A program made the translations under genes and the position numbers. Source: CAZDBA01 sp965224765 (GTDB lineage: Bacteria; Planctomycetota; Planctomycetia; Pirellulales; Pirellulaceae). Taken from it: 64,000 bases of DNA. The notes under the pieces were generated by a model. The model was not told the DNA's origin. It made no database searches and worked only from the letters and a program-made list of their open reading frames with translations. Of this stretch, positions 18,605-27,146 are shown piece by piece. The stretch covers positions 62,001-126,000 of the forward strand of contig CBDDAC010000023.1 of NCBI GenBank assembly GCA_965224765.1, written 5' to 3'. Position 1 is the first letter of the stretch, and every line of letters begins with the position of its first letter.

Positions 18605-19108
18605 TCAGTCGTCGTGACTTTCGCCATCGTTGTCATCTTCGTGACTTCCATCTTCATCGTCATGCGACTCGGAATCCCGATCGTGCTCGTGGGGCACGCC
18701 ATCCTCGTCATGGCCTTCGCCATCGCCACCGTCATGATGCCCCTCTTCGTCCTTGTCGTGGCCGCTACCTTCCTGATGTTCATGCTCTCCGTGCTCACCA
18801 TGAGCGTGTTCGCTATTGTCGTGAGCTTCACCATCGTTGTCGCCTTCATGATGACCATCTGCATCATTATGGGTTCCAGAATCTCCATCATGCTCGTGGA
18901 GTTCGTCGTCGTGATCATGACCGTGGCCATCACCATTGTCATGATGGCCTTCTCCATCATGGTCATGACCGCCACCTTCCTGATGGCCGCTCTGGTTCGG
19001 GTTAACGATCTCGACTTTGATCGGCTCGTTACAACCAATATTGAAAACTGCCATGGCGCCAACAGCTAATACCATAAGTGTGTTTACGAGTAATTTTCTT
19101 CGATTCAT
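18605..19108 (-). CDS. His/Asp/Glu-rich lipoprotein, likely metal-binding
   Basis: Small exported protein of 167 residues. I start at ATG 19108 because it gives a lipoprotein signal (MNRRKLLVNTLMVLAVGAMAVFNIGC, lipobox IGC at Cys26); the frame is open upstream to 19372 but without a signal. After a short VEIVNPNQSG linker, nearly the whole mature protein is His, Asp, Glu and Gly (GHDHDGEGHHDNGDGHGHDHDDELHEHDG-type repeats), typical of divalent-metal binding. It ends an operon with a sigma factor and a kinase whose outer tail has the same composition. Low complexity makes all six frames look open here; the lipoprotein signal and terminator support this one. Likely role: periplasmic Zn, Ni, Cu or Ca chelation or sensing (inference). 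Confidence 0.72.
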   Translation of the reverse strand: MNRRKLLVNTLMVLAVGAMAVFNIGCNEPIKVEIVNPNQSGHQEGGGHDHDGEGHHDNGDGHGHDHDDELHEHDGDSGTHNDADGHHEGDNDGEAHDNSEHAHGEHGEHEHQEGSGHDKDEEGHHDGGDGEGHDEDGVPHEHDRDSESHDDEDGSHEDDNDGESHDD

Positions 19109-19217
19109 GGTTTCCCTTTTTCTAAACATTGTTACAAAACTTGCTTCCGTTATTCTGAATTCCATCGTGAGTAAAAGTTGCACCCAACTTGTCGCCGATA
19201 CCGAAATTAAGAATCCT

Positions 19218-20627
19218 CTAGTCGTGTTTTTCGCCGTTGTCTCCTTCAAATCCCTCGCCATGTTCTGCAGCATGCTCGTGTTCGTGTGTGTCTGGATGTG
19301 TGTGCCCCGGTTGTGTCTGCCCCGGTGGTGCATTGATTGAGCCAAACACCCCTGACCAAAACAGAAAAACAACCATCAGAATTGCCGCGAACGCCAACCA
19401 CCCGCCAACCCGTTTTGCGGTTCGTTGCCTCTCAAAAGTGGTCGCTCGGACTTCGGGCAACGTATGTTGTTTTGGTTTTTGCTGATGTGCCAGCACCTGG
19501 GTCAGTACTTGCTCAAGTTTTGCAGCAGATTCGATTCGATTCTCAGGTTTCTTCTCTAACAAACGTTCGATGATTCGATTGAGAATCTCAGGGATATCGA
19601 TGTTGATATGGCGAGCGGGTTTCGGAGACACACTTGTTACTTTATTGATTGTTGCAAATGCGTTTTCAGCCTGAAAAGGCTCACGTCCGGTGGCAATGAA
19701 GTACATCAGGCTGCCAAGACTGAACAAGTCACTACGATGGTCCAACTCACCCCCCATCACTTGTTCAGGCGACATATAGCTGGGCGTTCCGGCCAAGCAA
19801 CCGGACTGTGTCATCATCACATCATCCGCTGCGCGAGCAAGGCCAAAGTCCGTAATCATGATTCGGCTGACATCTTTTTCCATTAGCACATTGGCTGGTT
19901 TGATGTCGCGATGTATCACGCCTTGCTTGTGCGCTTCGGCAAGGCCTGAAGCGATTTGTATGGAAATTCGCATGACGTCTTTGACGTCGAATGGACCGTA
20001 TCGATTGACATGCTCTTGCAACGAAAGTCCATCTGCCAATGCCATCGCAATATAGGGACGCCCCTTCTTCTCGGTGCTGACCCGATAAATAGGAACAACG
20101 TTGGGGTGCACGACAGCCGCGGCGGCCCGAGCTTCCCGCTCAAAACGCTGGCCGGCCACTGGATTTGCGGCAAGATGGGGCGACATGACCTTGATTGCGA
20201 CGGGGCGATTAAGCGATCGGTCGAAACCACGAAACACCACTCCCATCCCGCCTTGCCCGATTTTTTCTTCGATTTCAAATTCATCAATCTGCCCAAGCAT
20301 TTCTGGGTGCCCAGGCGGTCCCAGCATCGCAGATATCGTCTCGGAAGAAATCTCATAACCGGTGGATTCCCCGCCCAAAAGCAACGTATCGATGGAGCAG
20401 CTGTTCGTTTCGCTTTCGGGAATTCGATACTGCTCGTCAACATCCAGTTCGCTCAGGCCCTCTCTCGCTTTTTCCCACCAGGTTTCATCGGCCGAAATCG
20501 ATTCCAGTTTTTCTTGGCATCGCGGACACGACTCGAGGTGCTCAATCACTTCCGCCGAGTCTTGTGGAGATAATTCATTGCCTACGAGTTGCGACAAACG
20601 ATTTGACGGGCACTTTGTATTGGTCAT
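19218..20627 (-). CDS. Ser/Thr protein kinase with N-terminal zinc-finger-like motif and His-rich outer tail
   Basis: Membrane kinase of 469 residues. An N-terminal H-x3-C-x2-C (His30, Cys34, Cys37) in a short helical domain resembles the zf-HC2 anti-sigma fold. The kinase domain (about 115-385) has GQGGMGVVF, Lys146 in AIKVM, HRDIKPAN, DFGLA and MSPEQ in place of APE. One membrane helix (WLAFAAILMVVFLFWSGVFG, about 409-428) is followed by an outer tail of about 38 residues rich in His, Glu and Asp (HTHPDTHEHEHAAEHGEG). Its ATG overlaps the upstream sigma stop (ATGA), indicating translational coupling. The anti-sigma-like N-terminus suggests it binds the partner sigma factor; the tail could bind metal and report it (inference). 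Confidence 0.92.
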   Translation of the reverse strand: MTNTKCPSNRLSQLVGNELSPQDSAEVIEHLESCPRCQEKLESISADETWWEKAREGLSELDVDEQYRIPESETNSCSIDTLLLGGESTGYEISSETISAMLGPPGHPEMLGQIDEFEIEEKIGQGGMGVVFRGFDRSLNRPVAIKVMSPHLAANPVAGQRFEREARAAAAVVHPNVVPIYRVSTEKKGRPYIAMALADGLSLQEHVNRYGPFDVKDVMRISIQIASGLAEAHKQGVIHRDIKPANVLMEKDVSRIMITDFGLARAADDVMMTQSGCLAGTPSYMSPEQVMGGELDHRSDLFSLGSLMYFIATGREPFQAENAFATINKVTSVSPKPARHINIDIPEILNRIIERLLEKKPENRIESAAKLEQVLTQVLAHQQKPKQHTLPEVRATTFERQRTAKRVGGWLAFAAILMVVFLFWSGVFGSINAPPGQTQPGHTHPDTHEHEHAAEHGEGFEGDNGEKHD

Positions 20628-21235
20628 GGCGTCCTCCAGTCGTCTTCGGACTCAAATTCAGATTCTTGTACGGCGAGCTTTAAGGCTTTCATGACTCTGC
20701 TTCGAGACACGTAAATTTGGGCAACGGTAGTATTAAGAAGCGAAGCAGTTTCCGCGACGGAATTCCGGATCACCGCAGTCAACCAGAACGCTTTCCAAGT
20801 CTTGTCCTCAAACTGACCTTGAACTCGACGAGCCGCCCAAGCGAAAAGCTGCCGGTTCTGCTCCAAATCAAATTCAGTTTCCAGAGACGGTTCAGGCTCC
20901 AGGACCAACTGCGGAGTCACCCCTGTTGTCGGGCGGCGACCCCGCTCGCGAAAAAATTGGATTGTCTGATTCCGGGTAATGGTTGCAAGCCACGCTCGGA
21001 ATGATGAAGGCCTTGGTTTGGAATGCCAGGAATCAATATGGCTCGCCACCCTGACAAGTACTTCCTGGGTAACGTCATCCGCATCCGCCTTTTGCAGTCC
21101 CTTGCGACGCGCCAATGAACTGACGATTGGTTGGTAAACTTCGACGAACTCTTGCCATGCATGGATATCGCCCGGATTCTTCAGTCTTAGAATCAAACTT
21201 GCGCGAGTTTCTGGATCGTGGCGATTTGGCGTCAT
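20624..21235 (-). CDS. ECF-type RNA polymerase sigma factor
   Basis: Sigma factor of 203 residues. ATG 21235 gives MTPNRHDPETRASLILRLKNPGDIHAWQEFVEVYQPIVSSLARRKGL, the standard start of planctomycete ECF factors; the frame is open upstream to 21403 without similarity. Region 2 includes DADDVTQEVLVRVASHI and FRAWLATITRNQTIQFFRERGR. Region 4 lies about 140-190 with HTH VAETASLLNTTVAQIYVSRSRVMKALK. Its stop overlaps the kinase start by 4 nt, and the His-rich lipoprotein follows, so it probably heads a three-gene operon ending at the terminator 18544-18580. Confidence 0.9.
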   Translation of the reverse strand: MTPNRHDPETRASLILRLKNPGDIHAWQEFVEVYQPIVSSLARRKGLQKADADDVTQEVLVRVASHIDSWHSKPRPSSFRAWLATITRNQTIQFFRERGRRPTTGVTPQLVLEPEPSLETEFDLEQNRQLFAWAARRVQGQFEDKTWKAFWLTAVIRNSVAETASLLNTTVAQIYVSRSRVMKALKLAVQESEFESEDDWRTP

Positions 21236-21532
21236 TTTTTTCGAAATGGAAATGCAAGGTCGCTTAATACGCCAAGTTAACGCGCCACATCTAAGAACCT
21301 TGCAGCGAATCTTACGGGATTGCCTATTTTTTTCGAGTGCAAAATCTCGCAGAAGTACTTGGGCCTGGTAAAGACCCCAGTTTTCTAAGCCCAAAAGGTC
21401 CAAGCAAAATGGTGCATCTGATGTTCTTGTCCCGTCAATCGAAGACGGGTGAATTACAAGCCTGTTGGCAGAACACTACATGCCCACGCAAGCGAGGAGC
21501 ATGGCACCCGTCGTAGAGGTTATGCCTTTTAT

Positions 21533-21558
21533 GGGAGGTTGAGGCTCCTGCCGAAACA
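21533..21558 (+). repeat. Single arm of the GGGAGG palindromic family
   Basis: One copy of the arm beginning GGGAGGTTGAGGCTCCTGCC, without its inverted partner. It lies in the 485-bp gap 21236-21720 between the sigma-factor start and the FG-GAP protein end. Nothing else in that gap is recognizable. Confidence 0.6.
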
Positions 21559-21720
21559 ATTCTTGTTCCTCTCAAACGTGGAACTTGTCGCTAACCCGGA
21601 CCGTTCTGAATTGACGGTCCGAGAAGATTCAAAGAGAGTTGGCACTCCGAAAGTACCAACGAGCGTCGAACCACGAAGTGGCTTGTTAGAAACAAGCCAC
21701 TTGAGTTTGACTTGACCGGG

Positions 21721-23094
21721 TCAGTTCCTGCGGAACAACCAGACGAAATCGCCTTGTTCCATTGGGTCGGTTTTGTACTTTGCCGACTCTTTGGATGCCT
21801 CGCGATACTTGTCCATCAATTCGCGATATTCATCAGAAGTCGTGACTTCTTTTCGCTCGTCGGCCGTCATGTCGTCTGACATCAGCTCTTGAATTTCGCT
21901 CATTAGTTCGCCCATGATTTCTTTATTTTTCAAAGCGGCTTCTTTTTCTTCGTCTGAAAGTACTTTGATTGGCCCGGACAGCCATGAGCTACGCCCACCG
22001 ACCAGCAAATCGAGGTCCCCATCGGCGTCATAGTCCTTTGCGACGATGTGGTAGGAAGATCCTGGCATCGTCGGTTGGCCATCAATTGCAGGAACACGCT
22101 TTATGAAGCCATCGCTCTTGAGCGGTTCAATCAGATTTACGGCTGCAGCAAATTGTGGCGTTTCTTTATTTCCAGTATTCTGAAAATAAAACACGCCGCC
22201 TTTTGAACCACCACACAAAATGTCAAACAGCCCATCTCCGTTCCAATCAACGACGCAAGGTGCGGCAAGGCCGTTTGCGATCACCATCGGTTCGCCATCA
22301 GCTTCAATTGCCACGTTGGTTTTTGCAAATGAAGGTTCTTCAGCAGAACCATCGTTTTTCCTGAGAAACAGTCGTCCGCCGTAGTAATCGCCGAGGATCA
22401 GGTCCATGTCGCCATCGTTGTCCCAGTCGACAGCCGATGCCGATGTGCAATGTCCTTCAGAATCCGCTCGATCAGTCTCGTCCCATTTTTCTTCGTCATG
22501 ATTCCAAAAGGCAGCGATGACGACAGCTTCACCTGATTCATCCAGGATGTAGTCTGGTTCGGCAAAACCCTCTTTACTTCCCTTGATAAGAAACGGCCCC
22601 CCTTCAAAACTGCCAACCAAAATGTCTTTGTAACCATCAGCATTCATGTCCACGAACTGTGAACTCATGCCGACACATCACCAGTTGGAGACTTTGATCT
22701 TGTCACCGTCAGTAGACTTCAGTGAAGTAAATTCACTCCAGACGGGATCTCCGTTTCCTTCATTCTCGTTTTCGTAAACATTCAAACTTCCGAAAATGTC
22801 ACCGACAATCAATTCATCCTGGCCATCGTTGTCTACATCAAACATGGCTGGCGAAGGGTACATCTGTCTCGCCTTGGTGTTAAGCGGCTTCTCACCCACC
22901 ATCAATTGCGTCACCGAACTGAAATGGCGATTGGAAAACGGCTTTACTTCTTCTGCACTGCCATCGGTTTCGGTTTTCTTTTTTGATTTTATGGCAGTAT
23001 TTGATTCACTGGTTTTGGTTTCTTGCCCAACGATGATTGGCGTTGCAGCCAACGCCAGAGTCATGATTGCGAGACGAATGATTTTTGGATTCAT
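21721..23094 (-). CDS. Secreted FG-GAP/VCBS repeat protein with in-frame TGA; candidate selenoprotein
   Basis: One frame of 457 residues interrupted only by TGA at 22680-22678 (residue 139). ATG 23094 begins a signal peptide (MNPKIIRLAIMTLALAATPIIVGQ). FG-GAP-type calcium-binding blades (DVDNDGQDELIVGD, DMNADGYKDILVGS, DWDNDGDMDLILGD, DWNGDGLFDILCGG, DYDADGDLDLLVGG) occur on both sides of the TGA, so it splits a single propeller. The TGA falls in an interblade segment, after Trp and before Cys-Val-Gly. My recollection is that related planctomycete proteins carry a Cys-Cys pair here, which would make the TGA a Cys-to-selenocysteine replacement forming a vicinal Sec-Cys pair (unverified). A coiled coil lies near the C-terminus. 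Alternative: nonsense mutation with restart at ATG 22668. Confidence 0.68.
22645..22669 (-). promoter_or_regulatory. SECIS-like hairpin 13 nt after TGA 22680-22678
   Basis: On the transcript, GUUCAC pairs with GUGGAC (one G-U) around the 5-base loop AGUUC (22664-22648). A lower CAU/AUG stem is separated by a two-base GA bulge (22669-22645). The stem starts 13 nt after the UGA and the loop 19 nt after it. Bacterial SECIS elements, such as that of E. coli fdhF, place a short stem with a G/U-containing loop at about this distance. It may still be chance structure. Confidence 0.45.
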
Positions 23095-23792
23095 GTTAAC
23101 TCTGTCCCTTGTTGATTCAATAATTTGCCGACCATCGATTGTATCACAATCTACTGGAGGAATTCCAAAACGCAGGGCCGGCGACCTTGGATACCTAGTC
23201 TTGCTGTTTTTCCTGATTTTATAAGCTCAGGCTCCAAATTCGAGACTCGCGTTCGAACTTTGGAAGCGTTTGAGACCGAAGCCTCATTCGCAAGTGTCAC
23301 ATGCACAATATCGGAAACGCCGTTACTTACTGGCTGCCGCAGGCGTTGCGTGCATCTTGATCAAGCTTTCCAGCGTTTCACTTTACTATGCTATGCCCTC
23401 TACTTCTTCAAGATTTTGGAGAACGCCATCAGCAATTGGGGCGGTGTCGTAAACTATTGGACGACCTAGCACCCTGCGCATCTTCAATTGAAGAGTTTTT
23501 CTTAAAGTAGACATCTTCAGTTGTTAAAAAGAATTGAAGATGTCAGATCCGATATTGATATTGTTGCTTCCTTGAACTGCGGCGTGTGAACGTTTGAGCG
23601 AACACGCAAAAGCTTTGCCACCCAAGATCTTGAAAAAGCGACTTGTACCAAGCCACACCCTCCGCGTCCTGAGAAAGTGAAAATCCAAGATGATGTCGAG
23701 AAACAAGTGATCGAGATCGCCAGGAACCTGCGTTACACAACCTGATTGTCTCGTTGCAACTCGAGTGCCAGAAAGCGCTGAAATCGAATTTC
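23095..23792. other. 698-bp gap with an 11-bp inverted repeat
   Basis: No credible gene. CATCTTCAATT (23479-23489) is inverted at 23532-23542, with a further CATCTTCA between. A segment near 23754-23783 (CAACTCGAGTGCCAGAAAGC and following) recurs with few changes near 45074-45103, suggesting a small dispersed sequence. Confidence 0.4.
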
Positions 23793-24146
23793 CTACCCGC
23801 TTAACGCTCGATCAACCGTATTTATCAATTCCTCAACTGAGAACGGCTTAGGCAGAATCGCAAAGATATCTTGGCACAGAGAATTCTGGTGGTACGAGTA
23901 GCCAGTGATGAGAATTGTCTTTACGTTTTCATTCGCGATAGACATTGCCTCTGCGACTTCAAGTCCATCGTACTCGCTTTTCAGGTTCCAATCCGTTATC
24001 AGAAGATCGGGTTGAAAAAGGTAGCCTAGATCGATCGCCTCATCACCAGTGGTTGAAACTCGAACCTCATGCCCGTCACGTGCAAGTCTACATTCTATTA
24101 CTTTACAGACAATTGGCTCGTCGTCCAAGACTATGATTTTCGCCAT
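23793..24146 (-). CDS. Single-domain response regulator (CheY-like receiver)
   Basis: Stand-alone receiver of 117 residues. Key residues are present: acidic pair Asp8/Asp9 in VLDDEP, phospho-acceptor Asp52 in LLITDWNL, Thr81 in ILITGYS, and Lys100 in ILPKPFS. There is no output domain, so it would act through protein contacts. No histidine kinase is nearby; the neighbours are an FG-GAP protein and PEP-CTERM proteins, so its partner is unknown. ATG 24146 starts directly at the first beta strand. Confidence 0.92.
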   Translation of the reverse strand: MAKIIVLDDEPIVCKVIECRLARDGHEVRVSTTGDEAIDLGYLFQPDLLITDWNLKSEYDGLEVAEAMSIANENVKTILITGYSYHQNSLCQDIFAILPKPFSVEELINTVDRALSG

Positions 24147-24306
24147 GTTACTTGTTTAAGGATCAATAATGGTGTGAAAAATACGACTTACTGGAAAATG
24201 CAGATAGCAAACTTCCAGATGCCTGAGCCTGAAGAAACCGTTTACGCATCAATAGACATCGCCGCCAGCAAATGCACACGGCAAGTGGTTCTACCGATCG
24301 TCAATT

Positions 24307-25752
24307 TCAGGCACGTCGACGTCGAAGACGAGACACAGCAAATAATGAAATGATTAGGCAAATCGAGTTGGGTTCTGGAACCGAGTTGATGGCGCCCGGT
24401 GATATTAACGTAACCAGTTGGGCGCCGGATGAGCCGGAGCCTTGAACAGACGACAAGAATACGCCGCCCGGTTCATACCCGACGAACTCAGAAATATCAA
24501 TGATTCCCGAGGGCTCTGAAAATGCGGTAGCGATTTCCAAAATACCGGTCCCGTCAGAGGCCATTTGGTAAATGCTATCTCCAGAACCGTCTTCCTGAAC
24601 ATAAATAAACCCATCTCGCCCCCAAAATAGATTGTCTGGAGCCCCAATCTGTCCGTCATCATCCTCGATTTGAAAAATAGAAGTTGTCGAGCTGCTTAGA
24701 TCGAGTCCATTGGCATCAAAAACGAGGTCGAGCTCCATCCGGTATACACCGTCAGTTTGGTCCGCGAAAACCACCTCGGACGAGTCGAGCGGGTTGGTGT
24801 GAATATCTTCTAATTTTGTTTCTGTTAGCGCATCATTGATGTCCGCAGTCCATTTTCCGGTCAACTGGCCATCGGGAAGATCACTTTGGCTGAAACCTGG
24901 GTCTGGATCAAAATATGAAATGGAGCCGCCGCGAAGTCCGTTACGTTCGAGTATGTCAATTTGTCCGTCGCCATTGACGTCGACGTTCTTTTTGCCAACG
25001 TACATTTGCAAGGGTTGGCCCGGGCTGGAGCTTTCGTCTGCGTTTAACAAAAATGCGATGTGTGTCGTGTTCCCCGTGTCAATTAGCGCGCCATTTTCCC
25101 AGGGTGCAGCACCAAAGTCATCGATTTCCCAAAGTTCACGGCTGTTTTGGTCCAATGCGTAAAATTTGCCGTCATCAACCTCTTCCCCTGTGAGGTAGAG
25201 ATCGTCAACGAATCCTCGATCCGTACCAAAACTATTGGCTTTGTATGAAGTTCCCGAGCAAAAACGGTCGAAATTAGAATCGCCATAGTTGCCAACAGCC
25301 ACAACTCCGGCCGCAACCGGGTTGAAATTACTTTGAGCGTGATACGTGTTGTCGTATATCGAATCGTACGCGTATCCCATTCCTGTCTTGATGGTTGCTG
25401 GACGATTCGTTTGCCCGCCATCAATGGTGCTTTGTATCGCCTGCCGATAATCATTGAAATCGAGATCGACACGACTTATTGCGGCAGTAGAATTTTCGTG
25501 ATTAATCCAGATCGACAAATCGCCTCCGCTTCTGTAGACGCCCAGACCGTCATATTTCCCACGTGTTGCGATGCTGCCGTAGCCAGCATCCGCAATTTGG
25601 CTAATGTCATCGCCCTGAGTAACGATTTCGAATGCTTGCCAACCGTTGCGAGCTGTCAGATTTACTTGAGCATTCAACACCGAGAGGGGCAGCAACATCA
25701 ACCCCACCAACATGAGCAAGAGACTGGAGATATTATTCAAAGCGACTCTCAC
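24307..25752 (-). CDS. Large PEP-CTERM protein with beta-propeller-like body
   Basis: Secreted protein of about 481 residues. The frame is open to 25890, but GTG 25752 gives a proper signal peptide (RVALNNISSLLLMLVGLMLLPLSVLNAQ) and avoids overlap with the upstream gene, so I prefer it. The body contains WINHE, a Ca-binding-like DVNGDGQIDILE and many aromatic/Gly strands. It resembles DUF839-type or propeller proteins only loosely. The C-terminus VPEPNSICLIISLFAVSRLRRRRA is a PEP-CTERM signal. It follows a second PEP-CTERM gene on the same strand. Confidence 0.8.
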   Translation of the reverse strand: MRVALNNISSLLLMLVGLMLLPLSVLNAQVNLTARNGWQAFEIVTQGDDISQIADAGYGSIATRGKYDGLGVYRSGGDLSIWINHENSTAAISRVDLDFNDYRQAIQSTIDGGQTNRPATIKTGMGYAYDSIYDNTYHAQSNFNPVAAGVVAVGNYGDSNFDRFCSGTSYKANSFGTDRGFVDDLYLTGEEVDDGKFYALDQNSRELWEIDDFGAAPWENGALIDTGNTTHIAFLLNADESSSPGQPLQMYVGKKNVDVNGDGQIDILERNGLRGGSISYFDPDPGFSQSDLPDGQLTGKWTADINDALTETKLEDIHTNPLDSSEVVFADQTDGVYRMELDLVFDANGLDLSSSTTSIFQIEDDDGQIGAPDNLFWGRDGFIYVQEDGSGDSIYQMASDGTGILEIATAFSEPSGIIDISEFVGYEPGGVFLSSVQGSGSSGAQLVTLISPGAINSVPEPNSICLIISLFAVSRLRRRRA

Positions 25753-25850
25753 TACGATAATTTGAATTGGCTTGAAACTCGACAGAGTAGAACCGGTAAT
25801 CGCGATTGCGGACGGGAAGACTCCCAGCCCGCAAAATTCGCCGAATTCTT

Positions 25851-26447
25851 CTACCTTCGTCTTCGCGAAAAGATGCCCGCAACGGAGCACAACATCAACA
25901 TTGCCAACGACGATGGCTCGGGAACGGCACTGACAGTATTAACTGTGACAATTCCGAAAACCTCTTCATCATCGCCAACGGTCGGCGTCAAAATAAATGA
26001 CCCAACGTTCAAATCGGAAAACGGAAGGGTCCCAGCAAGATATGAACCTGAAAAGTCAATCGCAAACTCTTCACCAGCCAAAAACGTGATGGCATCAGTC
26101 TTAATCGTAAAGTCATCCGCTCCAGTCGATAGTAGATCTGAGTCAATTCGAAGGCTAGTTACGGCGACTGTTGAACTGGTAGTTACGTTTGTCATCGTTC
26201 CAGAAATAGTGTCGGGAGCTACCGAGTCAACCGCCGCGTTGGCGATGAAGTTGGTATCAAAATTATTGAAATCCCAATCATCTTCACCAGGATCGCTGTC
26301 AACGGTGACGAAGCCGGTGCCTGTACCGACAATTGAAAAACCTCCACCACCTGTTTCTGTAATCGTGATCACGAGATCTGCACTTGCAACTCCAGATACA
26401 AGGCAAAGTACCGTAACAATGGCACAAAGGCCAAGTTTTCGTTTCAT
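25851..26447 (-). CDS. PEP-CTERM sorting-domain protein
   Basis: Secreted protein of 198 residues. ATG 26447 starts a signal peptide (MKRKLGLCAIVTVLCLVSGVASA). The mature part is Thr/Val/Asp-rich and beta-structured. The C-terminus VPEPSSLAMLMLCSVAGIFSRRRR is a classic PEP-CTERM signal. It lies 98 nt upstream of the other minus-strand PEP-CTERM gene and may be co-transcribed. No enzymatic motif seen. Confidence 0.86.
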   Translation of the reverse strand: MKRKLGLCAIVTVLCLVSGVASADLVITITETGGGGFSIVGTGTGFVTVDSDPGEDDWDFNNFDTNFIANAAVDSVAPDTISGTMTNVTTSSTVAVTSLRIDSDLLSTGADDFTIKTDAITFLAGEEFAIDFSGSYLAGTLPFSDLNVGSFILTPTVGDDEEVFGIVTVNTVSAVPEPSSLAMLMLCSVAGIFSRRRR

Positions 26448-27146
26448 TTTTACAACTCCGAGAACAAAAGGACGACGAACGACTACTTCACAAAATTCCA
26501 AATTCTCTTCGGAACGAGTAGTGGTCTCCAAAACAGCCCGCCGCCCAGTCAAGTCAATCTACAAAAGCTCCTTTTCGTGCATTAATGTCATTTGATGCAT
26601 TTTCATCGGCTTTTATTAATTTCCCAGGACATTGGAAATGCACTCGTCGCTGCATTCCCCCCCCCCACACAGGCTTAGTTTTATTGCCAGGTTCGCAAAC
26701 CTTCCACATCGTGCAACGAACAATTTACATACAACAGTATCGAGCGCGACGTTTCTTACGTACCGAAAAACGACTGCAGCAGATAAAGACGCCGCCTAAA
26801 ACGAATCCAAACAGGTCCGCGAAAACAAATCGACTGTCGCCTTTACTACGCCCAATACTTGCCGATTTTGACATGAAACCACGGTTTTCTTTGAATCGAG
26901 GCCAGAACACTCGTGCCTTATATTCCAGGCGTTCAAAGCTCAGTTTGACGTACCTACGGTGCTGGGGTGCGAAGTTCAAGAATTCTTGGCGATTGCCGGC
27001 CATGATAAAACAACAACACAGTCGCAGCCTCCTTCGATTGGAGGACGGACGTCGCTCTAGGGCAGGCCTGCATTGGGATACTTGGCAAGAAGCACGCCAT
27101 ACTTATTCGTGCATTTCCCCGCAGCGTTTGAAAATGGCCGGTGCGA
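26448..27146. other. About 700-bp gap with a 10-C homopolymer
   Basis: A run of ten C lies at 26657-26666. A minus-strand frame at 26725-27003 (92 codons, one hydrophobic stretch VFADLFGFVLGGVFICC) is the only ORF that might encode a small membrane protein; I cannot support it. A CATTAATGTCAT motif near 26580 recurs near 29284, on the other side of the M56/BlaI pair. Confidence 0.35.

Noticed and set aside
18583..19069. Plus-strand frames of 140-160 codons over the His-rich gene
   Set aside because: They are shadows of the low-complexity GAC/CAT repeat; the minus frame has the lipoprotein signal, operon context and terminator.
83..23094. UGA reassigned to Trp in this organism
   Set aside because: Many genes in the window end with TGA at the expected position, so general reassignment would give long wrong extensions.
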